A stretch of 64,000 bases of DNA from Rhodocollybia butyracea (Eukaryota; Basidiomycota; Agaricomycetes; Agaricales; Omphalotaceae), in assembly GCA_015501585.1 (NCBI GenBank), contig JADNRY010000143.1, positions 1-64,000 of the forward strand, read 5' to 3'. Positions 34,001 through 44,959 of this stretch are shown here, one piece after another. Made by a program: the position numbers and the translations under genes. A model generated the notes under the pieces. That model was not told the origin of the DNA. It saw nothing but the letters and a program-made list of their open reading frames with translations, and made no database searches. Position 1 is the stretch's first letter. Every line of letters starts with the position of its first letter.

Positions 34001-34836
34001 GCATTGTATAACATGTACAAAATGTCAAAATGTACGGTTACATGCCTTAGGCCGATATTAGGCCTAATAATGTTTGAAAAGAATATAAAATAAAAAGATA
34101 CTCCATTGTCTCCTCCTTCATCATCAGCTTCCTGGTCTTCATCAACAAGAGTGGGGGATTGGTCCCTGCTGCTCATCTGGACATCTTTGTTATCACTAGA
34201 AGGCTGATCTTCTTGAGAGTCATCCCCTTTGGATTTGTTGAAAGCCATAAGATCATCTTTGACTTCCACTCATGCATCATCCTCTATATTACTTGAAGGT
34301 TAACCTGAAGAAAATACTCAAGAGATTATGAACATACCAAAAGTAGCATGAAGAAGAGCCTCCTCTTCTTCTTCTGGGTCAGGGGTGGAACTAGGCTTGG
34401 AAATCTTTTGTTGAGTATCTAATGTACAGAAGCTTCTAAAGGGAATATAAGATTAAGCTCTAAAACTTACTTCTTTGCTGACCCTCTTCCAACAGTGTGC
34501 CAGAAGACCTCTTTTGGTTTTTACTAGGCACAGGAATGTTGTCTTCTGAAATGGGCTCAGTGGCTTTCAAAGCAGCGGCAGAGGCCCAAATTTCTAGTAA
34601 TAAGGTGACTTTGAGGAAGGCTAGATAAATAAACACTTACAGTCCAGCTTTTGAGCTTTGTCATTAGCTTTAGTTTTTGGTTTACGCAAAGCTTTGGTGG
34701 GTTTGACTGGGATAGCGGCTGGTGCCACTGGTGCCACTTGTCGACCTTTGGTGGAAGAGCCTTTAGCTTTAGATGCTGGTTTGACTTGGCCTTTAGACTG
34801 AGAGGTGTCTTTCTGAGAGTGAGTTTTAGAAGGCAT
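31030..34836 (-). pseudogene. DUF6532-like gene, broken and invaded
   Basis: On the minus strand, 34836-34620 encodes a Lys/Ser-rich start (MPSKTHSQKDTSQSKG...). Acidic Ser-rich exons follow (about 34530-34100), and at 31900-31100 come pieces reading SLISKACQYISSHYGLPGTHTQGDIKTIISFLTTDSHFKYGDINVE (split by spacing here), QTYDKDRPYGTDAMPHILQLVFFH, and a helix-rich ANVLAFAEIVEDKRVKATTIALAITM. The order 'FKYGDINV - TYDKDRPY - ILQLVFFH' resembles fungal DUF6532 proteins (function unknown, common in agarics). Several stops break the frames. About 1.8 kb of non-coding sequence (32190-33960) and a 250-bp repeat-like insert (31800-32050) interrupt it. Family assignment is tentative. Confidence 0.45.
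32190..33960. other. Non-coding insert inside the DUF6532-like pseudogene
   Basis: Only short frames. Length and position suggest a retroelement or LTR remnant, but I could not find a matching terminal repeat or target duplication. Confidence 0.3.
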
Positions 34837-35007
34837 GGGGAAAAAATAAAACTAAAAAAAAGAAAGTGGTAGGTGGGGGTAAGAAGCAAACCTTTGTATC
34901 TTGCCTTATTTATCAAATGGCTGCCAATCCATAGATCTGTCATGTAACTATGAGCATCAATCCATTTACAGCCAAAATATTAAGTACAATCAACTCTACA
35001 AAATGTG

Positions 35008-35429
35008 CTAATTTTTGTCCCAACCATTTTCATCTTTTTGATATGCCACTTCAGTTTTATCTGAGTGAATGACAGTTGAGGCTCAAAGACCTTTGTAGTG
35101 CAGGTTAAAATGGGAATAGTGGTCAAAGTGAAAAACACAAAAATTGCTATGCTTCATCTCCAACACCAGTCTTGGTTCATTCAAACATAGTTCCCTTCCT
35201 TCATGTGGCAGCAGAACAAGCACTATACAGCCCTCCTGATCACCTTGGTCCTTGTGGAAAAGTGTCACACAGTTCAGGTTCAAAACAAAACTTTGATTGA
35301 AAGGCCAAACAGGAGATGTATTGTTAAAAGGGATTATGTCAATGGTTCCTTTAACTCCTGTGAAGTGAACATATCAGGATGACGCTCCAGAACCTATATG
35401 AGTGAGTTAATAAAATCCAAAGTTATTAA
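35008..35429 (-). pseudogene. TET/JBP-like dioxygenase family, C-terminal segment
   Basis: Read on minus, after the splice acceptor near 35394: VLERHPDMFTSQELK, then VLNLNCVTLFHKDQGDQEGCI, LVLLPHEGRELCLNEPRLVLEM and HFNLHYKG, a stop (35083-35085), then STVIHSDKTE and DENGWDKN ending at 35008. This order resembles the double-stranded beta-helix (2-oxoglutarate/Fe) family that is expanded and transposon-linked in mushrooms. There HxD and a distal His bind iron, and HSD/HTD...NGW closes the domain. The stop is where an Arg (CGA) is expected, consistent with C-to-T decay. Frames are also broken at about 35340. Function in DNA 5-methylcytosine oxidation is inferred from the family only. Confidence 0.5.
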
Positions 35430-35657
35430 GGCCCTGTTCGGGAACCCGGGTGGGGTTGGGTAGGGTCAGATTTTGGTGTAAGATGGGTTAGCTGCTGGGT
35501 TGCCAGAATTTTTACCCTAAACCCAACCCTACTCTGGCGTTCGGTAACTTTTCAGGTTGAAAGTCACGCGTGACTTTCAATTTCTCTTTCCTTTCTTTCA
35601 ATTTCCCGTTAATCTCAGCGTGTTTTCTTCCTGTACTCTCTTTAATACCTCTCTATA

Positions 35658-36829
35658 ATGTCTGAAATAATTGAAACATCACAAACTGCTTCTCCAAAAC
35701 CCGAAAAATCCAGCACAAAGAAGGCAATCTGGAGTACTGTAGATGACGAAGTCCTGGTAACTGTTCTCAAGGAACAGAAGAGTGGTGGCTTCCAAACGGA
35801 CAATGGTGGATTCCACAATGATGCATACAAGGCCGCTTCCATCAAACTCGCTTTCTCTATGGCTACTTCCAAAGGCCCGCAAAAAACCAGTGAGATGTGT
35901 AAGACCCGCTGGGGCACTGTAAGTTTGTATTTACGGTCTTTCACCTGACTTGCCTGACGATCCATCTGGCGTAGCTCAAGAAGAATCTGAAAGACGTGAA
36001 ATCTATTTGCGAGAAGTCAGGTTTTGGGTGGGATGCCGAACGGGCCATTGCCACTGCTACTGATCAAGTTTGGGAAGATCTCATAAAGGTGCGTTGCTTT
36101 CATTATTGAACGTGTTTATTCCATTCTAATCTGTACACATAGAGCAAGCCAAAACTGAAGTGCTGGCATAAGAAGTCCTTTCTGTTGTATGACCAGATCT
36201 TGGACCTTATCGAGGGTCAAGTTGCAACTGGAGGAAGTGTTTTCTTTCCTGGTGTTTTGGGTGCTGTGGGACCTCTTGAGGGAGAAGCTGGGTCTGAAGA
36301 AGAGGACAACAACAGCGATGAAGAGGAGGTACGCCTCAAATAAATTTCTTTTTTGATTTGTCGTTTTAAACATTTTCAGGATTCTGCTCGCGTTACTTCC
36401 TCTCAAACACCAGCTCGACGCCCTCTGGTTCAGAACTCCAGTACAGACTTTGCCACCCCTGCCACTGTTTTGCGCAAGCGTGTACCTGCCACGTCTGACC
36501 TCACTGAGTGCCCTGCAAAGCGTGCTCATGGCTGTAAGCCAATGCAGAGCAATGCGGGGTTTGAGATGGCAGAGGCTGTCTGTGATCTTGCTCGTAGTGC
36601 CATGGGTGATAATAACCCTTCAGTCCTTTCTCCTGCTCGGAAAACTCGTGCAATCGCCTGTGTGGAGAACAATAACGAGTTGTCAGATAACGAGATGATT
36701 GATGCATTCAAGCTCATCCGTCGCGACACTAGTGTTGCCGATACATACCTTGCTATTCACTGTGTCAAACGTCGTACTCGTTTCATTCAAGCTGAGATCA
36801 GTGCAGCAGCTGAACATCCCTTTGTTTGA
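35658..36829 (+). CDS. Myb/SANT-like DNA-binding protein of Harbinger 1
   Basis: Exons 35658-35918, 35975-36088, 36143-36328 and 36380-36829 join to 336 aa. Residues about 22-135 form the Myb/SANT-like domain (AIWSTVDDEVLVTVLKEQK, CKTRWGTLKKNLKDVK, GFGWDAERAIATATDQVW, KLKCWHKKSFLLYDQI). An acidic stretch (SEEEDNNSDEEE) and a C-terminal helical region with Ser/Thr- and basic-rich linkers follow. In PIF/Harbinger systems this partner binds the element ends or imports the transposase to the nucleus. All three introns are GT-AG, 54-56 nt or less. No stop or frameshift is seen. Confidence 0.9.
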
Positions 36830-36966
36830 TATATACTTGATAATTGTCGCTCCTTTCTACTATTGTATCCGCTCGTTTAGTCCATAATACTGTTGTTTGT
36901 TCTTGATAAAATACTTGTTTATAGTACTACGTAGTCGTTACTTGAATACTATCATTTTAGATATGT

Positions 36967-38300
36967 TCATATGCGCCTAAGATACTCCTGATATTGATTC
37001 CAACATGCCTGTGCAATTTGATCATGCTTTGCCTCTGCTCTTTTCTTCTCCTCAACACTGATGTGTGTAGAGAAATATTCTGGTGGAATAGCAGGAAGCT
37101 CATCACTTGCACAAGTCTGTTCGAGTTCCCGAGCGATTGTGAAGATTTCATCCCGCGGATCATGGATACGGATGAAGTTGTGAATTGCTGCAAGGGCTGC
37201 CGGAATCCAAGCTTGAACATTGATTGGGTACTCTAGAGCTGTGCGCATAATACGAAATTGTCGCTTCAGAACTCCAAACACACGTTCAATGACATTTCGC
37301 AGCTGAGCATGTCGTAGATTGAAGAGTTCTTCTCGGTCTTTTGGCCTATTGCACTGTTGTCAATCCTCAATTTTTTAATTCATGCAAGAAGTGAAATACC
37401 TTTGGTTACCTTTTGCCCACTCCTTGAGATGATATCGTTTACCATGATAGGGCACAAGACATGCTTCACAGAGCGGAAAGCCAGCATCTCCAAGCCAGTA
37501 CTGTTCAGGAGGTATGGCAAGATTTTTCTGACGTGCTTCTTCCCATAAGCGACCATCTGCTGTACTACCCTCCCACCCAGTCATCATGTAGCAGATCTCC
37601 ATATCAAATGTAGAACCAGCTAGGATGTTCTGTGACACACGACCTTTGCGACTCCGGTAGCGGCCCATATCCTCTTCCATAACAAAAGCATCCTCTAATG
37701 ATCCATCAACTGCGGCTAGAGCACCGGTGAATGGCTGGAAGCGTGGATCTTCCTTGATTATAGATGGAACTTCATTGTTGGGAAGTTTGACAAACTTTGA
37801 ATAGAAATGAGAGTTGGAAACAATACCGAGGACAGTATGAAAGGATTTTGAGATAGTATCTCCACTTTGCTGGAAGCGCTCTTGTGCTTCTCGATTACCC
37901 ATCCCATAGATCATTAATCGCATAAAAATCGAGACTTTTTCTTCTGCTTTCACATAGCGACTGTCACAAAGTCCTGCTTTACGCATTTCCTTGACAAGTG
38001 ATCGAAATACATGACAAGCCATTCCCATTGATTCACGTATACGCCGTGGATGGCCTTTTGCTATCAGTGATAGAAAATAATAGACAGTGAATTCATACCA
38101 TGGACCAGTTCATCAACCCACATTTGGCCGGTCAATATTGAATTGTGAACCCGTTCAACAGGTTTGGAAAGACGAGGAAGTGTCATCAAAGTATAGGCAC
38201 AAAGTGCCCCAGCAATTGCTGGGAGAAATTTTCGGAGTCTCTGCTGACGGTTTGGAGGCCTAGACAGCTTTTGGGATGTCTGTACGCGTGTAGACACCAT
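36967..38300 (-). CDS. Harbinger 1 transposase (DDE, HARBI1-like)
   Basis: Exons 38099-38300, 37400-38054 and 36967-37345 join to 411 aa. An N-terminal helix-turn-helix-like region (KAEEKVSIFMRLMIYGMGNRE...) precedes the DDE_Tnp_4 nuclease. First Asp is in ALAAVDGSLEDAF, second Asp in WLGDAGFPLCEACLVPY, Glu in LRNVIERVFGVLKRQFRI. Length and spacing are normal for the family and all catalytic residues are present, so it may be active. The last splice acceptor (37346/37345, TAG) is chosen because it gives an unbroken NQRPKDREELFNLRHAQLRNV. The acceptor 8 nt upstream would break the frame. Confidence 0.93.
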
Positions 38301-38514
38301 TTGAAACGATGAAAAATGCGTAGAGATTGGCCAAATATCACTTTTGATTGTAAAATAACATACTGTGACACTAGTGACTACTCGTGTCCAATCCGTGACT
38401 CCACGTAGCTACCCAAGCTCAACCCAGTCCGAGTAGATCAGACTTTTGGCAAAATCAACCTCACCCTACCCTACCCAACCCTACCCAACCCTACCCGGGT
38501 TCCCGAACAGGGCC

Positions 38515-39420
38515 TAAGTGGGTTGTACCTTAGTGACTATCTCTTGTAGTGTCTCTCCCAAAGTAGTGCTTAAAAGATTGTATTCTTCTGAAAAATTTAA
38601 CATATCACTTCCACCATAGATGAGGAATTGGGAATGGTTGGTTTTACTACCATCTACACTTCGAAGATGTAAGGGATGGATATCTTCTGGAGCACCCACA
38701 CCCTGTTGAAAGTTAAGTTTGTTTATGTTACAATTAGATTTTCTCTCCTTACCTTTTGTCTGTACTTAGAGAAATAGCTGAAGTGAAACATTGAAAATTC
38801 TGTATGGGAGGTTTCAGCTGTATTCTGATTCTTGAGTTCAGTTCTCGTATCACGGTTTTGTTGAAGTTCCTGTCGCTGTTATGTAACAAATAAATATGTT
38901 CGACTCGTTGTACATGAACACAAACGTGAATTACTAGATACTGAAATGACTATTACTGCTAGTATCAATGTATGTGTAAGACTGATGTGGGATAGTATGG
39001 TGTGGGGGTGTGGGAGGTGTGGGAGCTCGAAAAATACCAGTGTGGGTTTACACATGTCCCTTGTAGCCACACACCAGTTTGTGGGAAGTGGAAGGGTGTG
39101 GGTCTTGTAGACCTATACCCTCCCACGGGGTTGTGAAACTGCTGATGCACTGATAGTGTGTTTGAAAGCTCCGGACCAGGCCAGTAAAGTTAACTGTAGA
39201 CGGTTCCTTTTCTCCTGAGATAGAGTGAAATCTACATGAAAGATGAGATCTCCCTCTCTATCTTTCACTTGCAGCTCAGATCTAAAGAAAACTCGTTCAA
39301 AATTCAAGACTAGACCAAGTCAACATACCCTATGAATAGCTCTTGTGGAATCTTCAACCAGCCTTGAGTACTCCTCAAATGACCATCTTCTTCCTTGTAT
39401 CTATATTTCAGCTGAACTTA
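38515..39420 (-). pseudogene. TET/JBP-like dioxygenase family, middle segment
   Basis: On minus: WLKIPQELFIG (about 39360), an intron, then SELQVKDREGDLIFHVDFTL, SQEKRNRLQLTLLAWSGAFK (39290-39150), and later PLHLRSVDGSKTNHSQFLIY...ETLQEIVTK down to 38532. There the codon AAG is followed by GTACAACCCACT and the Harbinger 1 element. Removing the element and one TAA leaves a 47-nt intron ending CTCATATAG at 35394, after which coding continues. The region 39110-38880 between these pieces is CA/ACACCC-rich and non-coding. A continuous frame cannot be built over the whole gene. Confidence 0.5.
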
Positions 39421-39479
39421 TGATAAGCTAAATATTAGGCAAAACCCTAAACCACTCACCCTATGATGTAAATCTTCCA

Positions 39480-40771
39480 AAGATTCAACAGATTTGGCTT
39501 GAGATGCTAAAGCTCACTGTTTTTGTTGAGGCTCTCTTGTCTTATGAGGAGGTGCCCTTTCAGTATGTGCAAGTACATTTTTCATGGAAAAAGTGCTGCT
39601 AAAAGAATGAAAGGAAGTGGTACTCTCCAAAGTGCAGTCCTTGGTCTTGCCAACAGATACAAATTCATCTGGATCTTGCTCTGGCTCTCAATATACGTCG
39701 GAAGAGACAGTTAGATAAGAAGCTCCAATCTGATGAAAAGATAAAGCTCCAGAAGGATCTGGTTCCACCTTCAGCAGTTCTTTCCAGATATCGGTATTTT
39801 GAGGTAGGCATTTACAAGTTCAGTTAAGGATAGAAGCTCCGAAAGACTTTGCATAATTAAAGATAAGAGAAATACCTTTGATGAAAGCTATTGAAAAATT
39901 GGTAACTGATTTCCAAAGATTGAACATCCAGATGTTCAGGTACATTCAGACAGTCACCAATATTCTTTGAAAACATGGTGGGAATAATGAGAGGGATTTG
40001 CCTTTAAAGATATAATAACTGAGGGACAATCTGGTCTTTTACTTCATCCTTCAACTCTAGATAATGAGTTAGAAAAATTTTGTTATATTAAGTTTATAAT
40101 TTACTTTGACTGGTAGGTTGTCTTAGCTGGTCCCCAAGCCCTCCAATTATCATGTGAGGGGTGAGACAGTTCAACCATAAATTCACCTCCATTTCATGGC
40201 TGGCAATCAACATGAGGATGTACACAGAGCCTGATTAAACACATTATCCAAAGGCCAAACTATGCTTGGAAGGAATGTATATACCTGCAGCAGCCAAACA
40301 GGCCCATCAAGAACCTGCGTTGAACCAGTCTAATGTGTCTTCTTTAGATATACCAGAATGTAATAGTGAGGAGAGGCTAGCGGAGAGACTGGATTTGGTA
40401 AGGCCCTGATGACAATGAAGGACACTAAGATCTGTTAGTAAGAAGCCTAAATTCTTTAGAATAAAAGCAGCTCACCTGTTTATTTTTGCCATGAATAATA
40501 ACTTGTAGATCATACAAACAAAATGCATCCCACCATCCACTGCTTTGGCCCTCTTACATCTCTGAGCCAAATGTAACAGAGAATCTGAACCTAACACTTC
40601 ATCCTGCTCAGTCCAGCTGTGCATAAGATCCAAGGCTTCCCATATTTCTTCCACCCAAAGGGGGCTGGTAGGAACACTTGCTAGGTGTAACATCCATACT
40701 ACCACTTTGGTATGAACTTTGTCTGAAGGGGGGGGCGGCACTTTCTGCAGCCTCATATCTTTCTGCCGCAT
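39480..40771 (-). pseudogene. TET/JBP-like dioxygenase family, N-terminal segments
   Basis: On minus, 40771-40472 is open and reads VWMLHLASVPTSPLWVEEIW, LLHLAQRCKRAKAVDGGMHFVCMIYKLL. Near 40330-40140 comes RRFLMGLFGCCRYIHSKH...VYILMLIASHE...GGLGDQLRQPT. These pieces come in the same order as in full-length mushroom members of this family, but with stops and frame changes. The segment probably extends towards 42,690 (acidic piece at 41455-41270 and a Pro/Leu-rich frame at 42681-42400). Confidence 0.4.
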
Positions 40772-41398
40772 TCAATTCCTCCACCATGTTTGAAGGTTCA
40801 TAATTTCAATGAGCAACTTTACGTTTCTTTTGTCATGAGCTTACTCCATTTCTGGGACACCTAGGACCCCCACTGGTACTTCCAGTAAGGCGGCTAGAGC
40901 GACATTGGGATTGGCAGCAGGGTGGGGGTGATCATAAGATGGAAAGTTCTGGTTATACTAAGAGAAGTTGTGAGGAGATGCCTCTCCCAATACTCTATTC
41001 AAATCGCCGGCAGAAACATCCACTGAGGCTAACCAAAACTCCCTGCTGCCAGCTGAATCATGTTCTACTGAGGTAGAATGCAACCTTTTCTGTAAGAGTT
41101 TGAGCAAGAGAAGGGAGCTCCAGAAATTGACATTGACTCACTGAGCTCCTAGGTTTTTCTAGGCCCTCTAACAGGGTGTTAATCAAATTTTCCACCTCCA
41201 GAGCATTGGAGGGTGAAGGAGAACTTTGGGATCTAAGCTTGGTATGGAGGGAAGACTCCAGATCTGGATCCTAAGAGTCTGAGTTGGGTAAATCCTCACC
41301 CATTTCTGGATCCATATAGTCCTCTTTGTCAATTTTGCCGCAATAGCTGCTAGACTGAGATTCTGGTTGACTGGAATCTCGGTCTTTGGTTTCTGAGA

Positions 41399-42402
41399 TA
41401 GAGATGGGCATGAATGAGGCATGGGTACAAATATACTCGGATAGTATATTTGCATTCAGCATTCGAATATGAATGCTTACAGCACCACAAATGTGCATTC
41501 GGGTGTGTAGGTCATTCGAATGTGAATATTGGTCTCAGACAGACCCATATTCGCCACCCATATTCACAAATATTTGTGAATATTCTCCAATAAATATATA
41601 CACTTGCGGCAGCCTGTTATGAAGCCCCATAACAGGCCACAACATGTATTATAATAAGTATAATTACTTAATTACATTAACAATGCTAAAAGCACAAGTG
41701 TTTGTGCTGTATGAGGCTGCGTGCGGCCCTTTTAAAGGTCCTGCCATGGCCTTTTGTACATACTTACACTAATATACATCAGAATACACGATAATATGCA
41801 CACATCTGACTTACCTGGGAGGAATGGGGAAGGAAACGGAGTTGCGGGACTTTATATAAAGTCCCGCAAGGACATGTGACCTATCAAACGCCAAACACGT
41901 TGATTGGCGTTTGATAGGTCACATGTCCTTGCGGGACCATATATAAAGTCCCGCAACTTTGCTTTCATCCCCCAGGACCCCATCCCTACCAAGGTAAGTT
42001 GTATTGGTTGAAGTAGTAATGTACATTAATGCAAGTATTAGTATTAATGCTGGTAAGTGTTAATTACTAGTAATAATTATAACGGGCCTGTAGCAAGCCG
42101 GCGCAGGTCCAGAAAAGGTCATGTGCAAGCGCTGTAGTGTTCTTACAACCCCACAGCATCTTAGGGATGACCGTTATAGCCGGTAGTAGGTATAAACTGA
42201 TGTAAAATATTTGTCTCCACATCCGTAGAATATTCACTGACTTTCCCACAAATATGGTCGAATGTGTGCCTCCGGGCATTTGAATGCTCCCTGCGAATGC
42301 ATTCGTCCCCACAGAGGTCATTCGAGTGTGAATATGACTTCGAGGTCATATTCACATGATGAATGGTGAATGCATTTGAATGTGCATTTGTGCCCACCTT
42401 TA
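41399..42402. mobile_element. hAT-like non-autonomous element with 8-bp target duplication
   Basis: The element is bounded by TAGAGATGGGCATGAATG on the left and, reversed, TAAAGGTGGGCACAAATGCA on the right. It is flanked by a perfect 8-bp direct repeat TTCTGAGA (41391-41398 and 42403-42410), the hAT hallmark. Sub-terminal repeats of the ATTCGAATGTGAATAT type occur at both ends. The 1,004 bp encode no transposase. It lies in the 5' part of the dioxygenase-like gene. Confidence 0.85.
41841..41959. repeat. 119-bp palindrome with 55-bp arms
   Basis: Left arm 41841-41895 and right arm 41905-41959 are inverted copies with two mismatches, around a 9-nt loop. Each arm itself holds an inner palindrome (GGGACTTTATATAAAGTCCC). 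It is central in the hAT-like element and would fold as a strong cruciform or hairpin. Confidence 0.9.
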
Positions 42403-42410
42403 TTCTGAGA

Positions 42411-44958
42411 CCTGGCCCTGTGAGGAAGGTTGGCAATTTTTAGCCTCATGGATTGGAAGAAAGAAATGTAGAGAACTTACCAGCAGTGCAGGAGAAGGAG
42501 ACAGGGTTACCAAATTTGGCGGGCCAGGTAACTGCTGAGCCAGGATTGCAGCCAAGGGGGCCAGTTCAGGTGGTAAGACAAGCCCAGGATGTTGAAGAAA
42601 GAAAATTAGAGGCTGAAGAAAAGAGTTGTCAAACAATGGCATGGTATAGAAGAAAGATTGGTCACTCCTTGCTGTTTGCAAAATTTTGCAAATGCCTGTG
42701 AGCCTCCTACCCTATTTTGGCAGCAACCAATCCTTTGAGCACCTTGAGATGGGTGTTTATTCGTTATTCCACTCCTGCCAACCTCAAAGAACCTCATCAG
42801 ACTTAGTGGGCTCGGGGACCCTCAGCAGCTCCCAACACTGGATTTTGGAGGAAATATACCTCCCATGGTGGAAGAAATAAGAAAAGAGAAGCCACAGATA
42901 GGCGCTGGGCAGGTGAGATATTACCTCCCTTTTTCCTGGGCTTTCCAAGCTCAATTTTTTATAGCTATAAACTTATTCTATTCTTCTAAAGCCTGGTTTT
43001 GTCAGGAAGTGCATTCTGCCTAAGTACGGGAATCAAGTGCATGGGAGCGCTTATCGAGACAGTCTATCAATAACCAATCAAACAGATCTTGGTGATTAGA
43101 TGGTATCTTACAGAGCCATTTTCGGGACTCAGAATCTATCCCCATAAATGCCTTCATGACTCGAGTACTGTACACTAGTCATATTGATATGTAGGTAGTC
43201 ATATCTAGTCAATTATCGGGACCGTAAATAGTTAAAGGGCCTGTAAGTAGTTACTTATAGGTATATAGTCAATTCTACACATAACGAGTCATGTGCAGAA
43301 CCGAGACCTACCAAAACCCTATAAAAGGCCGGGTATTTGATTTCAGGTCCCAGACTTCTTATTCTGTAACCACCACTATGAGAGTTATACTTTGCTGACA
43401 TCTGAACTTTACTTGAGTGATTAACCTTGAGTATACATCTACCTAACTAAATTACTTATTGAGTACATACCAATTAAGTGAATAGTTCAAAGCCTATATT
43501 GAAGTCCAATCCCAATATAGCGAAGACCCGGAAACAACAATATTACTGAAGCCTCGCCAGTAGTATTTATGCTATATCAATACCAGCAACCCTGAAGATT
43601 ATTGAAGCATTTCCAATAATACTTACGCTCCACAACATCTATACCTTTTGTAGTTATTAAATATATAACATCCCTAGGCTAAATCCCATCACCTAGTGAA
43701 CTAGCTATTAAATAAATCTAACTATGTTGGTGGCAAAGGAGATCTGTATTTGTATCTTCACAGGTTTCTTCATTCTTGGTCTAGTATTGCACCAATCCCA
43801 TCATCAGAGCTCTTTATTTGCCCCTGAAAGTTGTTAACCTCCCAGCGCCCAGAAATCTGTTACAATCATGCCGGCTCACCAAGGCTCGGATCACCTTCGG
43901 ATCATTATGGCCATCATTCCGGCATCATTCCGAATCCTTTCTGATACTTATCTCATCTATTCCTCTATCTCTTCATCTTATCTCTTACTTCTTATCTTTG
44001 TCCAATATCAGAAGATATTGGCCTCACTCGGACTATCATATTATTGGTCCTTATTATCTTATGACTCTATTACCATTCAGTTCTATTGTCTTATATTGAT
44101 ATTACTTACTTCAGTCTCCCAAACTTGTCCCCGACTATTGTCTTTTCCATTAGTATATAAGTAGTGGTACTTTGTACGGTAGACCTCAGTTTAAATATCA
44201 ACTTGGATAACCAAGACACTCTGTCCGACTAAGTTCCGTCTTAGTACTCTTCTTGTCTCTATACTCTTTGGCCCTTCATAGGCCAAATCTATCTCAGTCT
44301 CTCTTGGGACTACTCGGCATGATGAGGGTCTAGCTAATAGCTATACCGCACATCCCACTCTCTCCTATCTCCGATATTGGTCCGAGACTAACTTCGTTGA
44401 TATATCCCTCTCGGTCCCAACTCGGGCCCTTTGGTCTTGCACAATCTTAACAAAATCAGAGCCGATATCTGTCTTCTGAGGCCGATCGGTTCTTTGTACC
44501 TCAAGTCTTCACGAGAAACTTGTGAAGACTTGAGCCAAATCTACTCTTCTTCCTTGCCCAGTGTAACCCGATAGTCTGATGATAGTCAGCAAGTCTGGGC
44601 AAAACTCACAGATGACCATATATTCCCCGCTCCTCTCGTCCTCTATCTGTGATGGTGGTCTGCATTCTTCACGCAGACTACCATCCACTCACCATCATGT
44701 CCTTCCTGTTATCCAGCTGAGAGGCTCTTCCTCTGCCCTCAGGAGCTTTGGCTGCCTAGGAAAAGCCCAAAATCCTAGGATGCCATAGGATTCATAGGTC
44801 ACCTAGTCTTTCTTAGGCCACTCTGGGGTCTCCTAGGCAAAAACAGCTTTTCCTGATGACTATAAGGCTAGCATGGTGTAAGGATGGACACAAGCCCCGA
44901 TTCTGGTAACCAGTGACCAGCAGCCCCAGTAACTGGCACAAAAAGGTGCAACCTGTGA
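42411..44958. other. Repeat-like region without a recognised gene
   Basis: 42411-42900 may hold the 5' end of the dioxygenase-like gene. 43000-43870 looks like an LTR or promoter (TATA box listed separately). 43870-44560 is pyrimidine-rich with no convincing coding frame. Confidence 0.35.
43320..43328 (+). promoter_or_regulatory. Candidate TATA box, possibly in a solo LTR
   Basis: CTATAAAAG in an AT-rich region followed within 60 bp by CAGACTTC-type sequence. The surroundings resemble an LTR, but no second copy is in the window. Confidence 0.25.
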
Positions 44959-44959
44959 C

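Larger units (their letters stand above)
35430..38514. mobile_element. PIF/Harbinger DNA transposon 1, apparently autonomous
   Basis: The 3,085-bp element has terminal inverted repeats GGCCCTGTTCGGGAACCCGG extended by GGGT/GGGTAGGG tracts. It is flanked by the 3-bp target duplication TAA (35427-35429 and 38515-38517), the PIF/Harbinger signature. It carries the two genes the superfamily needs: a Myb/SANT-like protein (35658-36829, plus) and a DDE transposase (36967-38300, minus), convergent, both open after splicing. It sits inside an intron of the dioxygenase-like gene. Confidence 0.95.

Noticed and set aside
43000..43870. Solo LTR
   Set aside because: TATA box and AT-rich context are suggestive, but I found no TG...CA ends with a target duplication and no second copy, so it is not called.
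43868..44164. Plus-strand hydrophobic frame of 98 codons
   Set aside because: Pyrimidine-rich low-complexity sequence produces Ser/Leu/Ile stretches in two frames; no family signal.
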